Positions 33,583 to 41,777 of a DNA stretch of 41,872 nt are shown piece by piece. The translations under genes and the position numbers were made by a program. Origin of the DNA: an uncultured Clostridia bacterium (GTDB lineage: Bacteria > Bacillota > Clostridia > TANB77 > CAG-508); contig CANQSV010000011.1 of assembly GCA_947626605.1 (NCBI GenBank), forward strand, positions 1 through 41,872, in the 5' to 3' direction. The stretch's first letter is position 1, and each line of letters starts with the position of its first letter. The notes under the pieces are model-generated. The model had not been told where the DNA came from. It was given only the letters and a program-made list of their open reading frames with translations, and searched no databases.

Positions 33583-36564
33583 GTGGCAAGTAAAAGTGTA
33601 GAATCTAGAAAATATAGAAATTTTAAAGAATTACTAGATATTTTTTGCGAAGAACAAGAAAACGACATAGAAGAAATAGAAAATCGTGTAATATATAATC
33701 AAATTGACATATTACCAGAATTTATTTATGATCAACAATACAAAGAAATTAAAGTAGAATTTAGTCTTGGAATGAAAAAAGAATACTATAAGATTAAGGA
33801 TTTAACCTTGTTTTATGATAATATGTTAGATTCTAAAACTTATAAATATGGGGACAAGTTTGAATTTAAGCATATTGAAGCAGCTTTTAAAGATCGTAGC
33901 AAAGCTATATTAAAATTTCTTTTAAAACAAGCAGAAATTTTAAAACAGGTTAATTGCAACACAAATATTCAAAAATATAAAGTTCCAAAGTTAAGTACAA
34001 ATTATATCGTTTTAAATGGTACAAGCTTAGACGAAATTTTTGAAATCCTAAAAGGAAAAACAGTTGATTTTAAACGAAATTATAAAAAAGAAGAAATAAA
34101 ATTGGTTGAAAGAAATCCAGATATAGAATTTAAATTAGAAAACTCAGGAGAGAATGAATTTAAACTAACAACAGATTTAGATATAAACAATTCTTATGAA
34201 TTATTAAAAGGTAAAGCATACTCATATTTAATAACAGAATCAAAAATATATAGATGCACAAAACAATTTGAAGACACTACTTTAAAAGTAGTAGATGTAT
34301 TTAAAAGAAATTTAACAAACGAAATTGTTTTTAATAAATCATATTTTCCAGCATTTTTTTCTAGAATAATGCCTAGAATAGAAAAAAATATAGAAGTAGA
34401 TGTAGACGAAGAAGAAATTAGAAATTATATACCAGAAAAGTTAGAAGTTAGGTTGTTTTTAGATTATGATGATTCTGGAAGAATAGTAATGGAAATTAAG
34501 TTTAAATATGGAGAAACAGAATTCAATCCATTAGACTTTAAACAAAAAGTAGAAATAGCTAGAAACACCGTTGCAGAAACAGAAAGTTTAAATGTAATCA
34601 GAAAAACAGGATTTATGCTAGATGTAGAAAATCTTAGATTTATATTAGCCGATAATGATAGTATTTATAATTTTATTCATAATGAAATAGATGAATATAT
34701 GAGTAAATACGAAGTTATGATTACAGATAATTTTAAATCAAAGAAAATAAAAACACCACAAGTAAGCTCTGTTGCGGTAAAAGTAGAAAATGATTTACTA
34801 AGCATAGATTTATCAAAATTAGATTTTGATAAATCTGAACTAAAGGAAATACTTAAAAGATATACTCTTAAGAAAAAATATCACAGATTAAAAGATGGTA
34901 CTTTCTTAAGTCTAGAAGATAGTGAGGATTTAGATTTTATAACTAGTCTTATGGCAGGTTTAGATATAGGATATAAAGATATTGAAAAAGGTAACATAGT
35001 TATTCCTGCATATAGAAGTTTATATTTAAATAGACTACTAAAAAAATTTGATAACAGAGAAATAATAAAAGAAAAAGAATTTAAAGACTTAGTAAATAAT
35101 ATAGAAGGAAAGGGAAAAGAAGAAAATATTATTATTCCAGTAAGTCTAGAAAAAATATTGAGATATTATCAAAAAACAGGATATAAATGGTTAAAAACTT
35201 TAGATAATTATAGATTAGGTGGAATATTAGCAGATGATATGGGACTTGGAAAAACAATTCAAATGTTATCTGTTATTGTAGACTATATTGCTAGGACAAA
35301 TAAAAATGAAAGAAAGGCTTCAATAGTAATATCTCCAAGTTCTTTAGCTTTAAACTGGGAAAGCGAAGCCAAAAAATTTGCAAATGATTTAAGAGTTCTA
35401 GTAATACATGGAAGAGCTGAGGAAAGGCAAAAGCAAATAGAAAATATAAGCAAATATGATTTAGTAATTACTTCATATGAATTACTAAAAAGAGATTTAG
35501 AAACGTATAAAAAAATGGATTATGAATTTAGATATTCAATTATAGATGAAGCTCAATATATAAAAAACAGCAATACGCAAAATGCAAAAGCAATAAAAGA
35601 AATAAAGGCAGAAACAAAATATGCGTTAACGGGAACACCAATAGAGAATTCACTTTCTGAGTTATGGTCAATTTTTGATTATATAATGCCAGGATATTTA
35701 TTTTCATATAGGAAATTTAAAGAGAATTTTGAAACTCCAATAATCAGAGATAATGATAATAGTAGAATGGAAAAACTAAAAATGTTGATAGAACCATTTA
35801 TACTAAGAAGAACAAAGAAAGAAGTGTTAAAAGAATTACCAGATAAAACTATAACAGTTTTAAATAATGTAATGGAAGAAGAACAAGCAAAAATATATAG
35901 AACATATTTGGCAATGGCAAGAAATGAAATTAAAGAAGAAATAAAACAAAAGGGTTTTGGAAATAGCCAAATAAAAATATTATCATTATTAACTAGATTA
36001 AGACAAATTTGCTGCCATCCAAGCTTATTTATCAGCAATTATAAAGATAAAAGTGGTAAATTAGAGCAATGTATAGACATAGTTAATGAAGCGGTAGCTG
36101 GTGGCCACAAAATATTAATTTTCTCAGGCTATACATCAATGTTTGACTTTATGGAGGAAGAATTAAAAAAATTAAATATAAATTATTTCAAATTAACTGG
36201 ACAAACAAAAGTAGATGAAAGATTGAATCTAGTAGATGAATTTAATAAAAATCCAGATATAAAAGTATTTTTAATATCACTAAAAGCAGGTGGAACAGGA
36301 CTAAATCTAACGGGAGCAGACATGGTAATACATTATGATCCATGGTGGAATATTTCAGTCGAAAATCAAGCAACGGACAGGGCATATAGAATAGGTCAAA
36401 GAAACAATGTACATGTTTATAAATTAATAACTAAAGATTCAATAGAAGAGAAAATTTATGAACTTCAAGAAAGAAAATCAAAACTAATAGATGATGTATT
36501 ATCAACAGAAACTAAATTCTTAAGTAAGTTTTCAGAAGAAGACATACTATCATTATTTGATTAA
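33583..36564 (+). CDS. SNF2-family DEAD/DEAH-box helicase
   Basis: The 993-residue protein starts at GTG 33583 after AAAAAAGGAG. The N-terminal ~500 residues resemble the bacterial SNF2 helicase-associated region ('DVDEEEIRNYIPEKLEVRLFLDYDDSGRIVMEIKFKYGE', 'SSVAVKVENDLLSIDLSKLDFDKSELKEIL...GTFLSLED'). The Swi2/Snf2 ATPase follows: LRYYQKTGYKWLKTL (Q-motif region), ADDMGLGKTIQML (K557), DEAQ (655-658), ALTGTPIENSLSELWSIFDYI, then the second RecA domain with SLKAGGTGLNLTGADMVIHYDPWWN and QATDRAYRIGQ. The SWIM zinc finger often present at the N-terminus of such proteins is not visible. It is a chromatin-remodeller-type translocase; its bacterial substrate is unknown. Confidence 0.9.
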   Translation: MASKSVESRKYRNFKELLDIFCEEQENDIEEIENRVIYNQIDILPEFIYDQQYKEIKVEFSLGMKKEYYKIKDLTLFYDNMLDSKTYKYGDKFEFKHIEAAFKDRSKAILKFLLKQAEILKQVNCNTNIQKYKVPKLSTNYIVLNGTSLDEIFEILKGKTVDFKRNYKKEEIKLVERNPDIEFKLENSGENEFKLTTDLDINNSYELLKGKAYSYLITESKIYRCTKQFEDTTLKVVDVFKRNLTNEIVFNKSYFPAFFSRIMPRIEKNIEVDVDEEEIRNYIPEKLEVRLFLDYDDSGRIVMEIKFKYGETEFNPLDFKQKVEIARNTVAETESLNVIRKTGFMLDVENLRFILADNDSIYNFIHNEIDEYMSKYEVMITDNFKSKKIKTPQVSSVAVKVENDLLSIDLSKLDFDKSELKEILKRYTLKKKYHRLKDGTFLSLEDSEDLDFITSLMAGLDIGYKDIEKGNIVIPAYRSLYLNRLLKKFDNREIIKEKEFKDLVNNIEGKGKEENIIIPVSLEKILRYYQKTGYKWLKTLDNYRLGGILADDMGLGKTIQMLSVIVDYIARTNKNERKASIVISPSSLALNWESEAKKFANDLRVLVIHGRAEERQKQIENISKYDLVITSYELLKRDLETYKKMDYEFRYSIIDEAQYIKNSNTQNAKAIKEIKAETKYALTGTPIENSLSELWSIFDYIMPGYLFSYRKFKENFETPIIRDNDNSRMEKLKMLIEPFILRRTKKEVLKELPDKTITVLNNVMEEEQAKIYRTYLAMARNEIKEEIKQKGFGNSQIKILSLLTRLRQICCHPSLFISNYKDKSGKLEQCIDIVNEAVAGGHKILIFSGYTSMFDFMEEELKKLNINYFKLTGQTKVDERLNLVDEFNKNPDIKVFLISLKAGGTGLNLTGADMVIHYDPWWNISVENQATDRAYRIGQRNNVHVYKLITKDSIEEKIYELQERKSKLIDDVLSTETKFLSKFSEEDILSLFD

Positions 36565-36610
36565 AATAAAAATGGAGAACATTAAATGCAATGTGAAAAC
36601 ATTGCGCATC

Positions 36611-36872
36611 TGTAGGGGTCGGCGTCCAGCAGGCATACTGACGCTGTAACAGGCAAAGCCTTAACAGCCTCAGCACCGACGACCCGAACAACCAGAAACA
36701 GTAGAGATGTTAAATCAATGCAAAATTAAAATTATGATTAATATTTGCATGAAAAAACATCTCTACTGTTAATATTTTTACGGGCTGTCGAGGACGCCAG
36801 CCCCTACAACAGGCGAAGCCTTAACAGCCTCAGCACCGACAACCCGAACAATAAAAAAGCAGTAGAGATGTT
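36611..36872. repeat. GC-rich REP-like composite repeat
   Basis: The 311-base gap between the helicase and feoB is filled by repeats that stand out by GC content. TGTAGGGG-CGGCGTCC (36611-36627) is inverted at 36792-36808. A 44-base unit containing AAGCCTTAACAGCCTCAGCA occurs at 36648-36691 and again at 36808-36851 with two mismatches. AACAGTAGAGATGTT (36697-36711) faces its complement at ~36757-36771, with an inner ATGCAAA/TTTGCAT stem, and CAGTAGAGATGTT recurs at 36860-36872. It probably represents REP/MITE units nested in each other. The 36697-36771 hairpin may also end transcription. Confidence 0.7.
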
Positions 36873-36875
36873 ATT

Positions 36876-39005
36876 TTAAAAAATATAATTAATAAAATTA
36901 TAAATGCCGGTAGTCATCAAACAAACTATTATACCACAAACAGTAGGGAGCAAAAATGCAAGACCAACCCACTTCCAACCATTAGCCTCTTTTTTTATAG
37001 TAAGAAGCGTTGTGCTACAAGGAAAATGCAGTAATGAAATAATCATAACATTAATAGCTGTTAAAATAGTCCATCCATTAGATATTAAAATATCTTTTAA
37101 ATTAGATAGATTATCTAAACTAACAAGAGAAGAACTAGATAAATAACCCATCAATAATATTGGAAGAACAATTTCGTTAGCAGGAATAGCTAGTATAAAG
37201 GCAGTAAGTATATAACCATCAACTCCAATTAATTTAGCAAAAGGATTTAAGAAACTAGCAATATAAAACAATATACTAAATCCACCAATATAAATGTTAG
37301 CTAAAAGCCATATTAGAACTCCAGCAGGAATAGCAATATAAATAGCTCTTAATAAAACAAATAAAGTTCGGTCAATTAATGAACGTACAAGAATTTTACC
37401 AATTTGTGGTCTTCTGTAAGGAGGTAGCTCTAAAATAAAAGAAGAAGGTCTTCCTTTTAGAATTGTTTTAGATAATATTTTTGAGATAACAAGAGTTAAA
37501 AATATTCCTAAAATAATTATTAATAAAACAGTAAAAGCAGATAAAGCAGTTGATAAAAAACCTGTAAAATAGCATCCTATAAAAATAGTAGATATTGTTA
37601 TAAGTAATGGAAAACGACCGTTACAAGGAACAAAAGAGTTTGTTAAAATTGCTATTAATTTTTCTCTTTCAGAATCAATAATTCTACATCCAACAACACC
37701 AGCTGCATTACAGCCAAATCCCATACACATAGTTAATGATTGCTTACCAGATGTACAAGCTTTTTTAAAGTAATTATCTAAATTAAATGCTACGCGAGGT
37801 AGTACCCCCAAGTCTTCTAAAAAAGTAAAAAGAGGAAAAAATATTGCCATAGGAGGTAGCATAACAGCAACTATCCAAGTTAAAGTGCAATAAATTCCAT
37901 TTATAAACAAATCTTTAAACCAAAATGGACTATGAAACAAATCAAATAGCCATACCAATTTTTCTTCTAAAAAAGAAAAGAAATTTGTAAGAAGCATAGA
38001 AGGATAATTTGCTCCAACAATTGTAAGCCAAAAAATAAAGCCAAGTAATATAAGCATAATAGGAAAGCCAAATGTTTTAGAAGTTAGTATTTTATCAAGC
38101 TTTCTATCTCTATTTCTGTAATTTGTATTTTCAAAAAAACAAACATCATTTGAAACATCTTCAGCTCTAAAAATGATACTGGAAACTATCAATTCCTTCT
38201 TGTTAGCTAAATCTTTAAAGTCCAATAAATCAGTAATTTTTTTTGTGGTAATATTAAAATGATTTTCAATAGAAGACAATATTTTTGAATCTTGCATTAT
38301 AAATTGCAGAGAAAGCCATCTATATAAATAAGAAGAATTTTCATCGGCAGGAAGAATAGCTTCCTTTAAAATAGATGAAACATTTTTGATATCATTTTCA
38401 ATAGTAGGATGATATTTAACACATATAGGGGAAGACGAAATTTCCTTATGGCAAACCGAAAAAATTGTAGCAGATAGCTTTTTCAAAGTGCTAGGCTTAC
38501 GAGCTGTTGTTCCAACAACTGGAACTCCCAATATTTCTGAAAGCTTATTTAAATCAATTTCGATTCCTTTCTTTTTAGCTTCATCTAACAAATTCACGCA
38601 GACTATAACATTGTTTGTTAATTCCATAACTTGATAAACTAAATTTAAATTTCTTTCCAAACAAGTACTATCGACCACAACTAATGTAGCATCAGGCTTT
38701 TCAAAACAAATATAATCCCTAGCAATTTCCTCTTCGGGAGAATTAGACATGAGAGAATAGGTGCCTGGAAGATCAACAAGTAAGAAATCATTTCCTTTAT
38801 ATGTAAAAGATCCACGAGCACTAGCAACTGTTTTACCAGGCCAATTACCAGTATGCTGATTTAGACCAGTTAAGCTATTAAATATTGTGCTTTTTCCAAC
38901 ATTAGGATTACCGGCTAGTGCAATAGTGTATTTCCCTTTGTTACTTGAAGAAGAGAAAGATTTATCTATAATTCTACTACCAGTAGAAGAGTTTGTAAGA
39001 CCCAT
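36876..39005 (-). CDS. feoB: Ferrous iron transporter FeoB
   Basis: The protein has 709 residues from ATG 39005, with GGAGG seven bases upstream; an earlier in-frame ATG at 39038 would overlap that site. The N-terminal G-domain has G1 GNPNVGKST (32-40), the switch region HTGNWPGKTVASA and G3 DLPGTYSL, with a guanine-binding region NLLDEAKKKG. The membrane domain has the Gate motif regions LGVLPRVAFNLDNYFKKACTSGKQSLTMCMGFGCNAAGVVGCRI and PCNGRFPLLI. It imports Fe2+ with FeoA. The upstream hydrophilic linker (residues 5-25, Ser-rich) is unusual but harmless. It is separated from feoA by ~390 bases. Confidence 0.95.
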   Translation of the reverse strand: MGLTNSSTGSRIIDKSFSSSSNKGKYTIALAGNPNVGKSTIFNSLTGLNQHTGNWPGKTVASARGSFTYKGNDFLLVDLPGTYSLMSNSPEEEIARDYICFEKPDATLVVVDSTCLERNLNLVYQVMELTNNVIVCVNLLDEAKKKGIEIDLNKLSEILGVPVVGTTARKPSTLKKLSATIFSVCHKEISSSPICVKYHPTIENDIKNVSSILKEAILPADENSSYLYRWLSLQFIMQDSKILSSIENHFNITTKKITDLLDFKDLANKKELIVSSIIFRAEDVSNDVCFFENTNYRNRDRKLDKILTSKTFGFPIMLILLGFIFWLTIVGANYPSMLLTNFFSFLEEKLVWLFDLFHSPFWFKDLFINGIYCTLTWIVAVMLPPMAIFFPLFTFLEDLGVLPRVAFNLDNYFKKACTSGKQSLTMCMGFGCNAAGVVGCRIIDSEREKLIAILTNSFVPCNGRFPLLITISTIFIGCYFTGFLSTALSAFTVLLIIILGIFLTLVISKILSKTILKGRPSSFILELPPYRRPQIGKILVRSLIDRTLFVLLRAIYIAIPAGVLIWLLANIYIGGFSILFYIASFLNPFAKLIGVDGYILTAFILAIPANEIVLPILLMGYLSSSSLVSLDNLSNLKDILISNGWTILTAINVMIISLLHFPCSTTLLTIKKEANGWKWVGLAFLLPTVCGIIVCLMTTGIYNFINYIF

Positions 39006-39062
39006 AAAAACCTCCAACTGAGCAATCCACATGCTCAATAAATATAATAATAGAACTAAAAA

Positions 39063-39078
39063 TATTAGTTTACTAATA
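39063..39078 (-). promoter_or_regulatory. Candidate metalloregulator operator before feoB
   Basis: TATTAGTTTACTAATA is a near-palindrome (ATTAGT-TT-ACTAAT) about 60 bases upstream of feoB. It resembles the TTAG...CTAA layout of DtxR/IdeR-type boxes. The match is loose and the protein is not known. Confidence 0.3.
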
Positions 39079-39307
39079 ATATATTTACATAAGAATGAGA
39101 ATGTGAAGGTTTTAAAAGAAGTTTATGAAAATTTGCATTGGGGACGTATACTTTTGGCTAGCTTTATGAAAGTTAATAATCAAAAATAATAAAAAAGCGG
39201 ATTAACAAATTTTAAATAACAAATTATTAAGAATTTGTAACATTTGCATAATTATCCTTCACAGCATAACTTATCTGTAGCTCATTTCATTTCGCACAGT
39301 TAAGAAA

Positions 39308-39349
39308 TGTAGGGAACTTTTCTCTTTTTTTAGAGAAAAGCTCCCTACA
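39308..39349. repeat. TGTAGGG palindrome between feoA and feoB
   Basis: TGTAGGGAACTTTTCTCT is inverted with one mismatch as AGAGAAAAGCTCCCTACA around a six-base T-rich loop. Its ends resemble those of the repeat at 36611. The rest of the 39006-39396 gap is AT-rich, with the candidate operator at 39063 and an unexplained GGGGACGTATAC stretch (39140-39151); no gene is seen. Confidence 0.65.
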
Positions 39350-39396
39350 ATATAAAAAATGATAAAGCAATTAAAAATATTAATTTATCATTGTAT

Positions 39397-39624
39397 TTAG
39401 AATTCGACTTTTATAAATTTAGTATCTTCTTCTCGTATAGCAATGGTTGATCCACGTATTTCAAAAGCAACAGGATCACCTGAAGGACTTTTTAAGATTG
39501 GAGTAATACGAGTATTTTTTATAAAACCTAAATCTAAAAACCTTCTTTTAACATTTGAAGAACAATTGATATCTATTATTTTTGCGGAAGTATCCAAAGG
39601 AAGCTTATTCAAAGTAGTAATCAT
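39397..39624 (-). CDS. feoA: Ferrous iron transport accessory protein FeoA
   Basis: This 75-residue SH3-like cytoplasmic protein includes MITTLNKLPLDTSAKIIDINCSS, KRRFLDLGFIKNTRITPILKSPSGDPVAFEIRGSTIAIREED, which is the FeoA pattern. I choose ATG 39624, since GGGGG lies about ten bases before it; the other ATG (39639) has no upstream site. It supports FeoB. Distance from feoB suggests separate transcripts or a long spacer with the palindrome as an intercistronic element. Confidence 0.9.
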   Translation of the reverse strand: MITTLNKLPLDTSAKIIDINCSSNVKRRFLDLGFIKNTRITPILKSPSGDPVAFEIRGSTIAIREEDTKFIKVEF

Positions 39625-39720
39625 ATTAAAAACCCCCATGTATATTTGATAGTATATTTTATGAATAAATACTTTAATTTGTTATAAATTAAGAAATATT
39701 AATATATTTTTGCTTTTTTC

Positions 39721-39749
39721 TTGCATTTATAATTCTTTTATGTTACAAT
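39721..39749 (+). promoter_or_regulatory. Promoter of rpsT
   Basis: TTGCAT (39721-39726), 17 bases and TACAAT (39744-39749). Confidence 0.65.
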
Positions 39750-39794
39750 AGTATGCGTTATAATTTAGTTTTACTAAGAGGAGGTGCTACACAT

Positions 39795-40061
39795 ATGCCA
39801 AACATCAAGTCAGCTATAAAAAGAGTTAGTGTTATTGAAAAGAAAACTTTAAGAAATAACATGATAAAATCAGCTTATAAAACAGCAATAAAGAAGTTTG
39901 AACAAGCTGTTGAAGAAAAAGACATGAAAAATGCCGAAGTTCTTTTTAGCGATGCTACTAGAAAAATAGATCAAGCATGTTCAAAAGGTGTTATCGTAAA
40001 AAATACAGCAGCAAGAAAAAAATCTAATTTAGCAAAAAAATTAAATGCTGCCAAAGCTTAA
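39795..40061 (+). CDS. rpsT: 30S ribosomal protein S20
   Basis: The predicted protein has 88 residues from ATG 39795, which follows a strong AGAGGAGGTG site; the upstream in-frame ATG at 39753 lies just after the -10 box and is not used. It begins [38 protein letters not shown] and ends '[19 protein letters not shown]'. It is a basic helical-bundle protein that binds 16S rRNA and is needed for small-subunit assembly. Its own promoter and terminator make it monocistronic. Confidence 0.96.
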   Translation: MPNIKSAIKRVSVIEKKTLRNNMIKSAYKTAIKKFEQAVEEKDMKNAEVLFSDATRKIDQACSKGVIVKNTAARKKSNLAKKLNAAKA

Positions 40062-40096
40062 AAATTATAAAAAATTATGCATAGTTTTTTATTATG

Positions 40097-40129
40097 AAAT
40101 TTCTCCTAAATTTTTGGGAGAAATTTTTG
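40097..40129 (+). terminator. Terminator of rpsT
   Basis: AAATTTCTCC pairs with GGAGAAATTT around a ten-base loop, followed by TTG. Confidence 0.8.
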
Positions 40130-40176
40130 TATATAAACAGTATTAAGTTACTGCTAATTTAAATATTTGAACATAA

Positions 40177-40226
40177 AAATGCACTGCCAAATATTAGAAT
40201 TTTTCTAACATTTGAAAGTGCATTTT
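40177..40226. terminator. Long hairpin downstream of mscL, terminator
   Basis: AAAATGCACT...CAAAT-TTAGAA pairs with TTCTAA-ATTTG...AGTGCATTTT. On the minus strand it lies right after mscL. It can act in both directions between the convergent genes rpsT and mscL. Confidence 0.8.
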
Positions 40227-40254
40227 AGTATGTCTTTTTTATAATTTTATAAAA

Positions 40255-40752
40255 TTAGTTTTCATTTGCTTTTTCTAATTCTGAAGTACAATGAGGACAT
40301 CTGGTTGCTTTGAAATGAATTTCAGATAAACAGTATGGACAAATTTTTGTCGTTGGTTCTGGAACTTTTTCGTCCTCAACATTTTTCTTTGATTTTTTAT
40401 GTTTAAATATTTTTTCATTAAGGTGACCTAAATTAGCTAATTGATCAAGTTTTGCTTTTTCTAATTTTTCATTTAATTTACTAATATAAGTAACAAATAA
40501 AAATAAAGTAAAAGCTACAAGTAAAAAGTTAACTACAGCTGTTATGAAAGCACCATATCTAATGGAAACACCTCCTATAGTATAGGCTAAATCTGAAAAG
40601 TCAACGTCTCCAAATATTAAAGATATAGCTGGCATAATTATATCATTGACTAATGATGATACTATTGCTTGAAATGCTGCACCTATTATAACACCGACAG
40701 CTAAATCAATTACATTACCTTTTAAGGCAAATTCTTTAAACTTTTTTAACAT
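40255..40752 (-). CDS. mscL: Large-conductance mechanosensitive channel with zinc-ribbon tail
   Basis: The 165-residue channel opens on membrane stretch to release solutes. The N-terminal MLKKFKEFALKGNVIDLAVGVIIGAAFQAIVSSLVNDIIMP is the TM1 signature; TM2 is RYGAFITAVVNFLLVAFTLFLFV (~67-89). The usual C-terminal helix follows (ISKLNEKLEKAK). It then has ~60 extra residues: a Lys-rich linker and a zinc ribbon CPYCLSEIHFKATRCPHC (~139-156). Standard MscL is ~130-150 residues and has no ribbon. The start has AGGAGGAAT upstream. Confidence 0.93.
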   Translation of the reverse strand: MLKKFKEFALKGNVIDLAVGVIIGAAFQAIVSSLVNDIIMPAISLIFGDVDFSDLAYTIGGVSIRYGAFITAVVNFLLVAFTLFLFVTYISKLNEKLEKAKLDQLANLGHLNEKIFKHKKSKKNVEDEKVPEPTTKICPYCLSEIHFKATRCPHCTSELEKANEN

Positions 40753-40784
40753 AAAGATTCCTCCTAATATCTAAATTCGTATAT

Positions 40785-40813
40785 ATAATAGAATATTTAG
40801 GAGAAAATGTCAA
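40785..40813 (-). promoter_or_regulatory. Promoter of mscL
   Basis: On the minus strand TTGACA (40813-40808), 17 bases and TATTAT (40790-40785), about 33 bases before the ATG. Confidence 0.7.
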
Positions 40814-40852
40814 TAAAATGAATAAATTGTCGAAATAGATAATATGAAAAAA

Positions 40853-41248
40853 TTATAACTTAAAAGAACCAGGTAACAAATCTTGTATAGAATATGTTTT
40901 TAAATTTTCCATACTATCATAAAATAAGTGTATTTTGAAATCAGAATCAACAAATTCGCTCATAAATTGTCTACAATATCCGCAAGGTGTTGTAAAAGTT
41001 AAATCTTCATCAGAATGACCACCAACTACCACAATGCAAGAAAAGTCTTTTTGACCATCAGAAATTGCTTTGGAAAAGGCAACTCTTTCTGCACAAATAG
41101 CTTGTATGCCACCATTTTCAATATTACAACCAGAATAAACTTTACCATCTTTGCATAAAAGAGCAGCACCTACTTGAAAATTTGAATAAGGAGAGTAAGC
41201 ATTTTTTCTGGCAACTTTGGCGATAGTTATTAAATCTTCTAAACTCAT
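40853..41248 (-). CDS. cdd: Cytidine deaminase
   Basis: This 131-residue zinc enzyme converts cytidine and deoxycytidine to uridine forms in pyrimidine salvage. ATG 41248 follows GGAGG by seven bases; a further ATG at 41260 overlaps that site. Motifs are NAYSPYSNFQVGAALLCKDGKVYSGCNIENGG, the catalytic CAE in AICAERVAF and the zinc cysteines in TPCGYCRQFMSEF. The length matches tetrameric Cdd. It lies downstream of the tRNA-Lys gene on the same strand, after the tRNA terminator. Confidence 0.95.
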   Translation of the reverse strand: MSLEDLITIAKVARKNAYSPYSNFQVGAALLCKDGKVYSGCNIENGGIQAICAERVAFSKAISDGQKDFSCIVVVGGHSDEDLTFTTPCGYCRQFMSEFVDSDFKIHLFYDSMENLKTYSIQDLLPGSFKL

Positions 41249-41280
41249 AAAAACCTCCATTTTTAATTATATATATAAAG

Positions 41281-41308
41281 AAAGAACATGAAAAATTTCA
41301 TGCTCTTT
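41281..41308 (-). terminator. Terminator of tRNA-Lys
   Basis: On the minus strand AAAGAGCATGAA pairs with TTCATGTTCTTT (one mismatch) and is followed by an AT-rich run. Confidence 0.7.
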
Positions 41309-41384
41309 TGGTGCGCCATCGCGGGATCGAACCGCGGACCTTGTGATTAAGAGTCACCTGCTCTACCATCTGAGCTAATAGCGC
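41309..41384 (-). tRNA. tRNA-Lys (anticodon CUU)
   Basis: The minus strand gives a full cloverleaf: acceptor GCGCTAT/ATGGCGC (one G-U), D arm GCTCAGATGGTAGAGC, anticodon loop CTCTTAA with anticodon CTT and T arm CGCGG-TTCGATC-CCGCG. The discriminator is A and CCA is encoded. The anticodon stem has a G/A mismatch at its outer pair (27-43). Confidence 0.93.
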
Positions 41385-41407
41385 GTATATAAATATCAAC
41401 GAAAATC

Positions 41408-41437
41408 ATTATATAACTTTTTATTAGGAGTTGTCAA
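41408..41437 (-). promoter_or_regulatory. Promoter of tRNA-Lys
   Basis: On the minus strand TTGACA (41437-41432), 18 bases and TATAAT (41413-41408), 23 bases before the tRNA. It is divergent from the rRNA-type promoters. Confidence 0.75.
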
Positions 41438-41569
41438 GTGCTAATTCTTTTTTGAAATTAAATTTGAAAAGAAAATTAATAATATATGATGAATTCCATA
41501 TACATGAATGGGTAAAAGGGAATAAATAATTAATTTAAATAAAAAAATAAAAAAACTTAAAAAAAAGTA

Positions 41570-41599
41570 TTGACATTTTACGACTAAAAATGTTATACT
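41570..41599 (+). promoter_or_regulatory. rRNA-operon type promoter P1
   Basis: TTGACA (41570-41575), 18 bases and TATACT (41594-41599), preceded by an A-rich UP-like stretch. The 488 bases from 41385 to the end hold only this and the following promoter, the tRNA promoter and a structured leader. Confidence 0.7.
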
Positions 41600-41742
41600 A
41601 AACAAGTAAACAATTTAACAGATGATAACAAGTAATTAGTAATCTATTTACCGCTGTGAGAAAAGCATTTCAAGAAAGGAATACTAATTTTTATTTTGCC
41701 CAAAAATGCTTTAAAAAAATTGAAAAAAGTTTAAAAAAAGTA

Positions 41743-41771
41743 TTGACATCTGTTAATAAAAGTATTATAAT
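41743..41771 (+). promoter_or_regulatory. rRNA-operon type promoter P2
   Basis: TTGACA (41743-41748), 17 bases and TATAAT (41766-41771), a consensus promoter. The upstream sequence AAAAAAAGTATTGACAT repeats that of P1. Tandem promoters of this strength usually drive rRNA operons in Firmicutes. Confidence 0.8.
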
Positions 41772-41777
41772 AGCAAA

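Noticed and set aside
39397..39649. Plus-strand frame opposite feoA
   Set aside because: It is the antisense shadow of a clear FeoA protein.
41309..41384. tRNA-Lys as an integration site
   Set aside because: No repeated tRNA 3' end and no integrase gene are found next to it.
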